From: Vicia villosa
Lineage: Eukaryota; Streptophyta; Magnoliopsida; Fabales; Fabaceae
Direction: 5' to 3'
Length of the DNA: 64,000 nucleotides
Assembly (NCBI RefSeq): GCF_029867415.1
Contig: NC_081183.1
Coordinates: forward strand, 144,146,798 to 144,210,797
Positions 1 to 11,284 of the stretch are shown piece after piece. The position numbers and the translations under genes were made by a program. The first letter of the stretch is position 1, and each line of letters starts with the position of its first letter. The notes below the pieces were generated by a model that saw only the letters and a program-made list of their open reading frames with translations, was not told where the DNA came from and ran no database searches.

Positions 1-169
1 GATTGGATATAACTTGGTGTGTCTCATAATTAAAGACAATTGCAAAGTTATAATGAGCAAGATGTAATATGATTTTGAGATAGATATTGTAAAAATTATA
101 ACAAAGTTAAATAATGATCTTATATAGCAATATATGTATAAAATTATCATTCATTTGTGTATTTATATA

Positions 170-480
170 GAATTGTTAATCAAAATAAAATTGACATCGT
201 GTTGATAGTGCATTGTGGTAAAAAAAGAAAATTTTGACTTTTAAAAATAAGAATTTTGTGTCTCAAATAAAGAAAATATTAATTAAAATAAAATAGGTAT
301 TTTGCTGATAATTCCACGTGAAAAAAATAAAAATCTGACATTTAAAAATAAGAATTTTGTGTCTCAAATAAAGACAATGTTAATTAAAATAAAAAATGTA
401 TTTTGCTGATAGTGGCTCGTCAGTAAAGTAGAAATTTTGACATTTGAAAATAATTTTTTGAATAATTATGAATAATTTTT
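170..480. repeat. Diverged tandem copies of a ~105-bp AT-rich unit
   Basis: Phrases such as TGTCTCAAATAAAGA, TTAATTAAAATAAAA and TTTTGCTGATA recur in the same order about every 105 bp. Two fairly complete units lie at about 228-330 and 330-430, with partial units on both sides. The same unit returns at 1215-1440. Family unknown; it could be part of a long LTR or a satellite-like array. Confidence 0.65.
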
Positions 481-1115
481 TAATAATCATAAAATAATTA
501 TATTTTCGGTTGAGTAAATTTTTATTTGTTTCTCTTTGTTCCATTAAAAAAAATTAATTTATTAAATTATTTATGTTTAGAAAAATAAAAATGGAAAAAG
601 AAAATTGAGAGAGAGAAAATTAAAATGAAAGTGAAAGAGAAAGGCAAGAGTGAAACATGTGAAGTGAAGGCTAGACAAAGAGAAACTCAATGGTCAATAC
701 ACGTGGCGCTTGGACATTTGTTTAAAATGTTGGAATATTGACTTGATTATAAAAAGATAAAAAAACTTTTTTTTGTTTGATAGAATGGTGGCATCTTTCA
801 ATAATGGCTAGATAGTAGTCTAGTAAAATACATATGCGTCTGCACGAATAAATTTATTTAATACGATATAAATTTATTTAGATGTACATGTAAATTTAAA
901 ATTAGTTATTTAATTTTAAAATGAATAATGATAATATAAATTCAATTGTATTAAATAATTAAAAAAATAGAAGAAAAAATTAACATTTGAAAATTTAAAT
1001 TTTGTGTATCTAACAAATACAACTATTAATTAAAATAATAATTAAAAATACGTGTATTCAATGCATTAAAAATGCATTAGAAATTGAAATATTAACTTCT
1101 ATAAAAAAATATTTT

Positions 1116-1225
1116 CTTTATTTAGTATGCTTAAAGAGTGCCCTGAGGGCACTGGTTAACAAGACTCTTTCTTTATTTAGTATGCTTAAAGAGTGCTCTG
1201 AAGGCACTGGTTAACAAGACTCTTA
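1116..1225. repeat. 55-bp tandem duplication with palindromic core
   Basis: CTTTATTTAGTATGC begins at 1116 and again at 1171. Each unit contains an inverted repeat that starts AAGAGTGC and closes GACTCTT, with an inner palindrome CCCTGAGGG in the first copy. The second copy differs at only a few bases. The hairpin arms suggest a small fold-back insertion that was duplicated in tandem. Confidence 0.75.
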
Positions 1226-1440
1226 AAATAAAATAGGCATTTTGCTGATAGTGTCTCATGAGGAAAAAAATTGACATTTAAAAACAATAATTTTATGTCT
1301 CAAATAAAAGCAACTGTTAATTAAAATAAAATAGGTATTTTTGCTGATAGTTATTAGAGAAAAATAAAAGAAATTTTGACATTTAAAAATAAAAGTTTTA
1401 TATTTTAAATAGTAAAAATACTAATTAAAATAAAATATTT
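1215..1440. repeat. Further copies of the ~105-bp AT-rich unit
   Basis: Two diverged units with the same order of phrases as at 170-480 (TTTGCTGATAGT, GACATTTAAAAA, then TCTCAAATAAAAG). They lie directly after the 55-bp tandem duplication. Confidence 0.6.
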
Positions 1441-1770
1441 TTAGTGTAGAGGAAAGGCAAAGGGTTTCAAGTAAAGTAGTGAAATGAAGTTTAGTTTACG
1501 TAGCAGTCTTGCATCGAATTAGTGTTATAAAAATTGAAGAGATTATGTTATTACGGTTCAGTCCAAAATGCAATGTAAATAATTTTAAATAGAAGGGCAA
1601 AAAGGGTAGAGTGGTAGTTGTTTATAATGATAATTATATAGTTGATAGTTATAAGATTAAAAAACTGTAAAGCATTCAATCAAGAATCTTTAGGTAAAAC
1701 ATAATTCCCCCCAATTGAGAGCACAATTCTAAAATATGAGGTATAATATCTTTTAGGGTTAAATATGTTT

Positions 1771-2090
1771 CACTACAACACGGAAGGGCTTTAAAAGCGC
1801 TTCTTTTGGCCTTTAACAGCGCTTTAAAGCGCTGCCAAAGCCAGCGCTGGCGTAGGCTACAAAAGCGCTTCTAAAAGCGCTCTGGTAGACCCCCCCTATG
1901 AGAGCGCTTTTTCTGGAAAAAGCGCTCTGGTAGCCCCCCTACTAGAGCGCTTTTCCAAAAGCGCTTTGGTAGGTTGCTTTTTTTTTCTTTTTTTTTTTGA
2001 TCTTTGGCAGCGCTTTTTGTAACAAAGCGCTTTAGTAGGGGGACCTTTAAGAGCGCTTTTTAAAAGCGCTGTCGTTGCTAAATGAGATAT
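1771..2090. repeat. CACTA subterminal repeat array
   Basis: After CACTACAACA, the octamer AAAGCGCT and its complement AGCGCTTT recur roughly a dozen times, mixed with GGTAG spacers such as CTCTGGTAG. In En/Spm elements such subterminal arrays bind the TnpA-type protein. A run of T at 1979-1999 interrupts the array. Confidence 0.85.
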
Positions 2091-2444
2091 TTTAAAGTGC
2101 AGCCTATAATTTCAGCCTCCCAGATCGACCTGTAATATTTTCGAGCTATAATATTTTCAACCTGTAATATTTTTGACCTGTAATATATTTTCAACCTGTA
2201 ATATTTTCGACCAGTAATATATTTTCGACGATATATTTTCAACCATAGGTAGGACTATATATATACTAATATAATACCATTATAATATCCAAAATTATAT
2301 ATATACATCATTATGTCAATCAAACTAAATCTCTAACATCAACAATATTATACTTCAAATATTAATTGGCAACAATATGAACAAAGTTAGTAACCATATA
2401 TTCTGGAGTACTATAATATTCTCTTCAAATCGACACAAATCCTA

Positions 2445-5272
2445 CTACATGAATAGCTGATGAATATAAAATTGACACAATTCCTCTTTGATTTCTTCCA
2501 ACTTAAGTTTCGGGTAAGAAGCAGCACGGAATTCGTCAAAGTACTACAGAATAAAAACATAATATGAATGATTCAGTTAAATGTAATAAATTATAAGAAG
2601 TTATCTAATTAAGTTATAAATCCATACCGTGATTGGAATCTCTAATTGATTCATTTGAAGGATTTCTTTCACAAACCTCAAAACAAAGTATCCGCAGTCT
2701 GAACTGTTCCGCTGTATCGGACACTACATAGAAAACAAATAAGAATTTATAGTTGTCTTGTTTTATCAAGTAGCATAAATATTATAAGCAAAATTGTGAA
2801 AAATAATGTACCTGCACTTTGATCCAAGTAATGTTGTTTGATTTAGTCCGGGATACCTGTGCGTCTCGTTGACTTCGGAACACTTGTATTGATCTAACAA
2901 AAATATAAAAGCATATATTTAGATCAATCTCACAAATAATTAAATATATAAATATACAAGAATATTTAGAACGATCCCACTTACAAATCAATAATTTCCT
3001 TCATAGCCGGATAATTGCTCCACTCACCATCTACCGAATTCAGAAAATATACAACTTCTCTTATCGGGTTGATAGCAAGCAACAACCAGTGTACTCTATA
3101 AATTAAAACAATAGGTTATATAAAAATTTTGCTACGCAAAAGAAACAAAGATTAAATGAACCAAGAATGAGAAACTAACCCTACTGGTCGGGTATTATAC
3201 GCCCAAAGAATCAGACTTTCTGTATTGCCGGATGACATGAATCTATCGACTAAGCGCTGTCTAACTGATTCCGGTTCCGAATCAATTGTCATTCCGCTGC
3301 AATGGGCGGAAGACACGAAACGGAATCTGTTTGACAATGCAGTCCCGCGCAACACTCTGTCATGCAACAACCTTAAATAAAAACATTATAAACATATTAG
3401 CGGATGAGTGAAAAACATAATAAACATAATGTGTAAATAAATTGTTCGACTAATTAAATAATATATCGGATGAGTGAATATTACCGGATGTACGAGTGCA
3501 TATTAGCGACGCCTAGTTGTTCTTGTGTAAAAATCTCTTCCAAGTCATCTATTGCAATATGTGAATTGAATTCAACACCAAAGATACCTTCCTCCATATT
3601 GATTTGACGGAGAGCACCTTCCTTCAAATCGGACATATCAACAAGTGTTCCGAGCGTCGTCCGATATCGAGGAAAAAAAGCACCACCTTTTTTTGCCGCT
3701 TGCTTCGGAGGACCCTTAGGCGGTACGCTACGAACGACCTGTGTCACTTGTTGTGACTCCCGAGCAGATGCCTAAAAATCAAATAACGATCGATAAAATA
3801 TAAAATCATGGAGTTTTACATTCAAATTATATATTAACACCTTAAATGTACCTCTTTTAGTGATGCAACAGACTCCTCCTCCTGTAAAATCCCTTTTCCC
3901 TTAATTGCGGGTTTTGTAGGAGCAGTCTAAAATTAAAATGTAAAAAATAATTAACGTAACGGTGCAAAATTGACATTCGAAAACTAAATGATTCATAATG
4001 GTTTTGAATATACCTCATCACCAATGATAATGAGCTCCGAGGGCCATGCAACAAATGACCCTATTGCATCTCGCAGCAATGTCGTCTCTGAGACCATGTC
4101 AGGTACCGGTAGCACCGCATCATTATCTAATACAACATCCGCCGATACTTTCAGGTGTCCATCCGGGAGCGGTCTATGGTGAAGTAAATCTCCCACAGTG
4201 TTGTGCACTTTTCCCTTGCCAACTAGGCGATAAGACGGTGACGATAAGTATAGTTGGCAAGAAGAAATGCCCTAAACCAATAGTAAATATAAAGTCATTA
4301 TCGTTAATAAAATAGAACAATTTGTAAGGAAAAGAAATTTATAATTACCTCGGGAAGTTTTCTTTGACAGTTGAAACTAGCTTTATCACTAGTTTCTTTC
4401 ACCGATGCAGTATTGCACTTTTCTCTCATATACATATCTTTATCTCTTTGCAATTCAGAGACTTGTGCTTGCAATTCCGCCAATTTTTGCAACACTTCTT
4501 CATTTGAAGGATTTCTTCTCCTAGGATGCTTGTAAAAAGAGGTTGGAGTCACACCATGACCCTTACCCCTCACCCGACCGGGATACTCAGGAGCATCTAG
4601 TGCTCTACTAAGTATGCTCCTATCATCCTGGTCTTCACCGGTGGACACAGATTGCGACAATGTCTCCTGTAATTCATTTACATTTCAATAATTATTAGTG
4701 GCGATAAAAAATCATTTATATATTAAAAAACATTTGATTTAATTAAAGACACAATATTATACTTACACATTCAGCATAAACTCTCTGAACATCGGGATCG
4801 ACAGCTCGATTCTTGCCCACACGAGCTTCCTTCCACAACACATGTTCAGGAAGTGAAGTTTCCTCACTTTTAGACTCCTCTAACTATGCATTGACACAAA
4901 TGATAAAATCGTCAAATAAAACACATTTAGACAATTAATTAAAATGCATTTCTATTTACTTACAAGTTTATCCTCTAAGCGTGCATATCCCATACGCCCT
5001 TTTTTGTATGGATACGCGGGTTTGGATGCTCTCGCACTATTCGTGGCACTCCTTTTCCGAAAATCTTCATCTCTTTGATTTACAAACTCAGCCCAATCTT
5101 TTTCATCAATGAAGATCTCATACTTTTTTGGCCGTCCCGGTGCCTCTTCAAGAAAGTTTCCATCTTTATCCTTAAGATAGGTGTTTGTCAAAAAAGCTTT
5201 CCACCCTCTATATCTTTTGCCGGCCAAACTAAGTATGTATCGTCTACGATCATCTGGTATCTCAAAAGTCCT
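2445..5272 (-). CDS. CACTA-borne protein: plant transposase-24-like region, DUF8039-like domain, C-terminal Ulp1 protease (5'-partial)
   Basis: Eleven exons can be joined with consistent phase and no stop: 5272-4964, 4877-4767, 4666-4349, 4271-4014, 3926-3852, 3771-3485, 3371-3180, 3095-2985, 2893-2812, 2723-2628 and 2543-2445, giving about 645 residues to the stop at 2447-2445. The N-terminal part has the WKAFL and W-x-E-F-V-x-Q-R-D pattern of the plant En/Spm 'transposase 24' family. A coiled-coil exon follows (4666-4349), then a DUF8039-like exon ending FVAWPSELIII. The C-terminus is a Ulp1/C48 cysteine protease: His in VHWLLLAI, Asp in LNSVDGEW, Gln and Cys in CPIQRNSSDCGYF. Such proteins accompany plant CACTA elements and may cleave SUMO conjugates. 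The true start lies upstream of 5272 and is not visible. Exon borders are my reading of GT/AG sites. Confidence 0.75.
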
Positions 5273-5409
5273 CTGCAAAAAAACATACGCATAGTGTGTT
5301 AGTATAAGTAATTTAAACAATTTATCGTCAAGATAATAACGACAATTAACCATATATGATATATACCTGCTACAGCTTAATTTTGGCGTAGTGTTTGTCT
5401 CTTTAAAGT

Positions 5410-5600
5410 CAGGCATTTTCACTTTTCGCCCTTCTAAAAAATTTTGTTAAGGAACCGTTTCTCTAATGTTAGGAATTTTTATTTTTGGTCCCTCCTACAA
5501 CTTAGCGACGATTTTTACAACTTAGCAACTGAATTAATTAACAACTGTTTTTAGGGACAGTTCACTAAAATATCATTGTTCAAGCACCTCAAGGATCTAG
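5410..5600. repeat. Dispersed repeat with 'cttagcgacgatttt' motif
   Basis: Phrases such as TTTTGGTCCCTCC, CAACTTAGCGACGATTTT and TTAACAACTGTTTTTAG are found again, on the opposite strand, at 16255-16400. Its edge near 5410 marks where the CACTA similarity stops. It is probably a MITE or LTR fragment; class not determined. Confidence 0.5.
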
Positions 5601-6283
5601 TTGTTTGGGAGTGAGTCTCATTTCCTCTTTATCTAAAATACATTAGATTCCTATATAAAAGAAGGAAGAAGAATTATGAAATATATTTCCTAACTTTTTA
5701 TATTTCTCCGAATGGAGTGAGGTGTCCTACTTATGATATTAAACAAACGCTTTTTGGAAAACAGCCTAACGATGGGAACAAGTGTTTATTTATATTGATT
5801 TAAATTTTAGGATTGAGTTTTATTTTTCCTATATATTTTTGTTTAGGGAATTGATGATTAGCAACACCAAAATTGTGATCATTTTCTATTTTAAATTAAT
5901 GAAATTTCTTGAATTATGAGATTTGAAATTTCTATTTTTTTTAAAACTTTTACAATGCTAATGATAAAGAAAAGTGTAATTGTGAAATAAATTGAGTGTC
6001 AAATGTGAATTCTTAAAGAAATATGGAAGTTCAAAAAGACTGAATAATGAATAACGACTAAAGATAGAAATATAAATCAAAATTTTCCCAAATTTAAAAT
6101 ACCAAAATAAATAATATTTAGGCCAAATATTCAATGTATACTGTTTACTTATTTTTAACATGAGTGCATTCATGTGTCTTTGAAAAATTATAAAATTTAC
6201 ATTATTTCTTTACGACTAATTATCTTGTTATTCACACACTGAGACATATTTTTTGTACCTATTTCCCTTTATGACTACCTTTT
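5600..6283. other. No gene seen
   Basis: AT-rich sequence with no convincing coding potential and no repeat that I can name. Confidence 0.6.
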
Positions 6284-6766
6284 TGTTAGATTTCAAGTGT
6301 GAAAGTGATAAAAAGTCTCACATCGATTAGAAATGGAGAAAATATTGGGTTTATAAGAGAGATTATCATTACACCAATTACCTTAAGATTTTCGGTGGAT
6401 ATGTGGCGTCAAGGTTTCTTGGATCCTCAATGTTTGACCCATTGACACTTTCAGACCTCGCTCCCTAGACTCTCTAACAAGTGGTATCAAAACGCTAGTC
6501 AGGCTCTGTGGGGAACGAAAGTGAATCCTAGTGTGAATCAAGGCTAGTGATGGGGGGTGACTCACAACTGTGAGCGAGATTATTGAGTTTCAAGTGTGAA
6601 AGTGCTAAAAATCTCCACATTGACTAGAAATGGAAGACATATTGAGTTTATAAGTGAAACGACCATACCCATATTGCCTTAAGATTTTTGATGGATATGT
6701 GGCGTCAAGGTCTCGTGGATTCCCAATGCTTAACCCATTTACACTTTCAAGCCTCGCTCCCTAACA
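6284..6766 (+). mobile_element. TRIM retroelement (two ~190-bp LTRs, ~100-bp interior)
   Basis: LTR1 runs 6284-6479, from TGTTAGATTTCAAGTGTGAA to CTCTAACA. LTR2 runs 6581-6766 and repeats the same phrases (TCAAGTGTGAAAGTG, GATATGTGGCGTCAAGG, CCTCGCTCCCTA). Directly after LTR1 is GTGGTATCAAAACGC, matching the usual initiator-Met-tRNA primer binding site of plant retroelements. The interior is only about 100 bp with no ORF, which is the definition of a terminal-repeat retrotransposon in miniature. I see no target duplication. A second member lies at 20252-20802. Confidence 0.8.
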
Positions 6767-6779
6767 AAATTCTCTTGTC

Positions 6780-8190
6780 CATGGAAAAGGAATCAGATTT
6801 TATTCTGGAACTTGGAACCCAACTCAGTTAAATTATAGTATTATTAAAAAATAGATTTTATCTGTTGTTTTATGTATTACAAAATTTCAAGCATATTTTG
6901 ATATTTAAATCGAGCATATTAAAGGAATTAAAAACACATTACCAATTTTTCTAACTAGAGAATTTTTACAAAGAAAATATGAGTACAAAATCAATTGACT
7001 CCGAAGATGATTATGATCCTCCCGTTAAAGTTCAAAAAGACAAAAGAAATAATTTTAGGTTCTTCGTCTTTTGTTTCCAAAGTTACCTCTCCTATTACTT
7101 CTACTCCCATGACAACTATTAAGCCTACTTGCTTAACTCCACTAGCTTTTACCTTACAAATTATCAATCCATTATCTATCTAGAAAATTCTCCCCTCTAA
7201 ATTAGCCTTAGATATTCCTCATTCTTCCTTATCAAAATCGACCTTTATTATCCAAGATTTATCTATACCAGTATTACCTTGAGAGACAGTTTAATGTCCT
7301 CCTAACTCTTCGTTATTACAAAACGTTTGAAGAAGTTTCCCTTTGGAATTTTTCTTATTCTTAAAGGTTAGTTTAAGATAAGAAAATTCTATAAATTTAT
7401 CCTTGTAGATTCTAAGTTATTACTCTTACCCATTTGACAAATTAAAAAGATAAATCTAAAATTAAGTTCTCTATATTTAAAATTAATAGGGTATTGTATC
7501 ATTCTGATTGGAATCAACCACCATCAAAATTACAATCCTTTTCTAAAATATTTACTTCACAATACTATTCTTACTTTGATTACATGGACGCTTGGTCCAA
7601 CTTCTTGTTTGTTGAACCTTTCAACCATACTTGGTTTATATGGTTTAACAAAGTATTTGACTTAACTTCCCTAATTAGTTTATTCAGTGGTTTCAAATTG
7701 TTAGACCAAACTTATAAATATTTCCTGATTATGCCTCAAAGGCATTCCACAATTTTATAGAAAAAACAAGTGGTCCTCAGTATAAGTCTCTATTATGTTT
7801 CTGTGTTAGTTTTGGAATTACTTGAATTTCATCCTGGACTTTTTCAACAGAACCATTATGGAAAGGTTTCTCTTCTACTCAATTAGTTAAGAAATTTTCA
7901 ATAAAAAGGTGGTTAAAGTTTAATTCAGATTTGCTTTCTCCATCAAGATTAGATTTTTTGTTCAAGACCCACCCAAGTTTTTGCAAAGATATTCTTCTCT
8001 AGAAGATACAACTTTTATGTTTGATCGCTCAAAATTATTGGCCTCTTTATCTGCTACTTCCGGTCATAAAGAATTCTTAAGCAAGATTAAAGAAGTCGTG
8101 TATGTTTTATCTGAAAGTGATGGTGCTTCTAACACTTTTGAAAATGTTAATGAGGAGGATTATTATGGAATCATAGACCTTTGAAAGAAA
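6780..8190 (+). pseudogene. Degenerate coding relic, possibly retroelement or endogenous pararetrovirus
   Basis: Fragments of open frame in all three plus-strand frames (about 6979-7180, 7494-7760, 7981-8184) follow one another in a Ser/Thr/Pro-rich and then aromatic-rich composition, as expected of one decayed gene with many frameshifts and stops. The stretch near 7580-7660 has an HTWFIWF motif. I loosely associate this with proteins encoded next to reverse transcriptases in plant retroelements and endogenous caulimovirus-like sequences. No reverse transcriptase, protease or integrase motif is visible, so the assignment is tentative and the sequence is clearly non-functional. Confidence 0.35.
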
Positions 8191-8661
8191 AGATTCTGAA
8201 GATCATTAAATTATTTTGAAGATAAGATTATGAAGATTACTCTTGTCATCTGAAGTCTCTTTTGTCAATCTCAATTATCTTTCACTCCGAATTACTTTAA
8301 ATTATTGACTCTACTATATTAAATTGTTTGTTTTGATGTGGGTCATTATCTTTTCTAAAGTTTATGCTTAATTTAATTTTAATTTCAAGTTTGCTTGGTT
8401 TCTTGCCTATAAAAAAAATTATTTATGCGTTGTGGAAGACATTCGAATTTTGAGTCTTAAAATTTAAAATACTTGATTTCCTACCCCTTGTAAATATTTT
8501 TATAAATAAAATCATGTCTTTAATCTCTTCGACAATACTTCTGTATTTACCTTTACTCTTATTTTTACTATTATCTCCAACAATTATATTTAGCGTTAAT
8601 ACTATTTGATTTATTAACATAAAACCTCAAACTCATAGTTTTTTAAATTAAGTTGATGCTT
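8190..8661. other. No gene seen
   Basis: AT-rich spacer between the degenerate coding relic and the Mutator-like element at 8672. Nothing recognisable. Confidence 0.5.
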
Positions 8662-8671
8662 GTGCAAAATA

Positions 8672-10128
8672 GGTGAAAGTTAGTATGGTGAAGTTAAGTT
8701 TTTGGTCCACCATGGTGAACTACTGAAATACCTATTATAATAGATTAAACAAATTTTCTAACAATTTATACAATTGCCTAAAAAATTCTTTAATTACTTT
8801 TGTATTTTTATAATTTATATAGAAATTTAATTAATTATAAAATGACTTATTAGTCCCAATAGATATTTTAATATAAATCATAAAAATATTTGTTTTTTTA
8901 AATAGAAATTTACTAAAAGTTAAAAACTTGAAAAAATTGTGTATCAATGTTGATGATTTTTTTTTTGATAAGTTGTTGACAGGTTTTTTTGGATACAATG
9001 TTGATGAGTTTATATAATATTGTGCATTAATATTTTTCATCTAACTTATACATTTTGTATTTTTCATTCATTTTGGCATACACAGCCCATTGTGTTGCTG
9101 TTATATTTAACATAAAACATAGGATACTAGTGGTGGGTCATTACAAAAACATTCTTTTTATTATAATAAAATTGAATTTTTATTTGTTTTTATTAAAAAT
9201 GAGATAAATATTTTGGTACTCATCGATTTTAGTTGAATATTGATACCTTTAATAAAATTAATATAAATTTCAATTTATTTTAAAATAAAATGATAAAAGA
9301 ATAATGTAAAATTAAATATTATTGTTTGATCAGATGATAGGTACCTAACCAAATAAAGTAATGAAGTGTTCACTTAAAAATAAAATATTTATTTTGTAAT
9401 TTTTAATGGTTAAATCATAATTAATTATTATAAATAATTTTTTAAAAATTAATAAAATATTCAATAAAAAGTTATTATTTGATTGGCATAAATAAATTTT
9501 AAAACCAATTGTTGTAATATAATTAATATTTACATACATTTCCCTTTAACTATTACTAATATTCGAGACTATATGGCAACTTGTTGGACTATATGGACGC
9601 TTAGGAATGGGATTGTTTTTCGGAACGATCGTTGGAATATTTTTCACACAATTTGAAGCATCAAGGCCCTCATTTGGAGGTGGTTCTATATTGGGAAAAT
9701 TAATCAAACCAACTATAACTTCTATGAGTTTAGCAAATCTCTTTTGCTATATCTTTCCTAGGTAGTATTTGGTGATTAATTTTCTTTGTTTCGAGCTTTG
9801 TCTCGTCTTTTTGTAATCGTATGTGTTAGAACTTTTGGTTCTTTAATAAATTCCTTGATTACAAAAAAAAAAATATTCGAGCTTGTTTTAATTTTTTTTA
9901 ATTTTTCAATTAACAAAATTATTAATGTAATTTTTCATTTATTTTGGTGCTAGTTAAAAATATATTTTGGGTATGAATGTAAATATTTATTTTTCTACAT
10001 ACTACTTTGTTTGTAGTTCATTTACAATCAATCATGTCCATTAAAATTGTTTAATATTAAATCAATGGTTATTTTAGTAATTCACCATAATGGAGAAATA
10101 AATCAACTTCACCATACTATCTATCACC
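8672..10128. mobile_element. Non-autonomous Mutator-like element with 10-bp target duplications
   Basis: The ends are inverted repeats of about 60 bp: GGTGAAAGTTAGTATGGTGA from 8672, and the complement of the right end reads GGTGATAGATAGTATGGTGA. Further matches inside include CCA(C/T)(C/T)ATGGTGAA. The flanks carry a perfect duplication, GTGCAAAATA, at 8662-8671 and 10129-10138, which fits the 9-11 bp typical of Mutator-like elements. There is no coding sequence of its own. The interior is very AT-rich and holds a nested LINE fragment. Confidence 0.8.
9558..9881 (+). mobile_element. 5'-truncated LINE (L1-type) 3' end with target duplications
   Basis: The sequence 9568-9871 ends in a short poly(A) and is flanked by the perfect 10-bp repeat AATATTCGAG (9558-9567 and 9872-9881). 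The plus strand reads CWTIWTLRNGIVFRNDRWN, typical of the extreme C-terminus after the zinc knuckle of plant L1 reverse transcriptases, then stops and a 3' UTR. This is a short 5'-truncated insertion inside the element at 8672-10128. Confidence 0.85.
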
Positions 10129-10138
10129 GTGCAAAATA

Positions 10139-10671
10139 TTTGTAAAAAACTGTTAGTTTATAAAATATAAGTTTAATTATTGTGGTATTTGTATTGAGAC
10201 GTAGATAATTTGAGGTCACTGAATTGTGTTTGAATACAAACATTGGATTGGAGCTGCGTAGGCCCTTCCAAACATCAATGCTACTTAATTGCGCCAAAAA
10301 AGACAATAGCCTAACCTGTTTCTGAATTATGCTCTTCTCATTCTATCATATCAACACAAATTTAGTAAAAATTGGGCATATTCAAATACACAAATTAATC
10401 ACTAATAAAAGAAAACTACGTTTAACAAACAGATCGTAATAAAATATATCCTGTATTTTTCTTTTTTTTTAAGTTAGAGTTTTTAGCTCATGTAATAAAT
10501 TTATGTGTTAGAACTATTATTTAATTAGTTAAATTAAAGGAGTCTATAAAATTTATGTTTAAAGATATAATTGTCATAAGAGTTTTATTTTATTTTATGA
10601 TGAATAAAATTAAAATTAAAATAAAAAACTTAAATAATCATGAAATCTACCATTGAAAGGTCACTGTCATA
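10139..10671. other. No gene seen
   Basis: AT-rich spacer between two Mutator-like elements, without reading frames or repeats that I can name. Confidence 0.6.
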
Positions 10672-10746
10672 TCAAGATTAGAGAATTTCTTAACTCAACT
10701 CATACGTCTCTCACACACCACCGAATTCGCAAAAATGTCCTCGTGC

Positions 10747-10843
10747 TTCCGTAGATGCATCTCCAAAAGACCTTTTTTTGTTTAACGTTGTTTTGTTCCG
10801 TAGATGCACGTACGGAAGACTTCCGTAAGTGCATTTACGGAAA
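10747..10843. repeat. Left subterminal palindromes of the PMD element
   Basis: Three imperfect ~22-bp palindromes: near 10747 (TTCCGTAGATGCATCTCC), near 10797 (TTCCGTAGATG, CACGTACGGAA) and near 10820 (CTTCCGTAAGTG, CATTTACGGAA). All share the CCGTA arm and a core near TGCA. Confidence 0.85.
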
Positions 10844-11284
10844 GGTTTGACGTTATAACTCGCGTCAGACCTTTCCCCTCCCTCATTCTTCACATTTTCA
10901 AACTCAAAATCTCTCAAACTCTCTCAATTTCAATTTGACGTATTTCTCTATCCCGAGTTCGAAATACGTTGTCAACTCAAGTATCAAATTCCATTTGGTT
11001 CCTATATTTATTTAACCGGTAAGTTTTTGACATTTCGATTAATTTTAGAGTATTTGTAAAATCGAATTAGAATTCGATATTTAGGTGTATAAATGAATTG
11101 ATAGGTTTATCAACAGTGTTTAGAGACAATGTAGGGGTTGTTTGAGGTTTTAAACAAACGATCAAGCCACAAAAATAGAGTTTGTAGTGGCTGGAACAGT
11201 TCTCAGACACCATTGTTGCTTTATTTATTTTCTTCAGTTCTGACCTTGCTTATTACTAACCGTTTGAATTTTTTTAAAATTTCA

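Larger units (their letters stand above)
1..1770. other. AT-rich repeat-bearing stretch without genes
   Basis: No reading frame of substance and no recognisable protein similarity on either strand. The stretch is strongly AT-rich and contains diverged copies of a unit of about 105 bp (listed separately), a short GA-rich run near 595-680 and a 55-bp tandem duplication near 1116-1225. I see nothing that looks like a promoter of a gene in this window. Confidence 0.7.
1771..5430 (-). mobile_element. CACTA (En/Spm) element, left end and gene, right end lost
   Basis: The left end is CACTACAACACGG at 1771, followed by about 300 bp of subterminal repeats built on AAAGCGCT and AGAGCGCTTTT in both orientations, which is the classic layout of a CACTA terminus. 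Inside lies a spliced gene on the minus strand (2445-5272), so transcription runs towards the 1771 end. No matching right terminal repeat is visible. Beyond about 5410 the sequence changes to a different dispersed repeat, so the 5' half, including any TNP2-type transposase, is missing. The element is therefore either truncated or a non-autonomous derivative. Confidence 0.8.
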
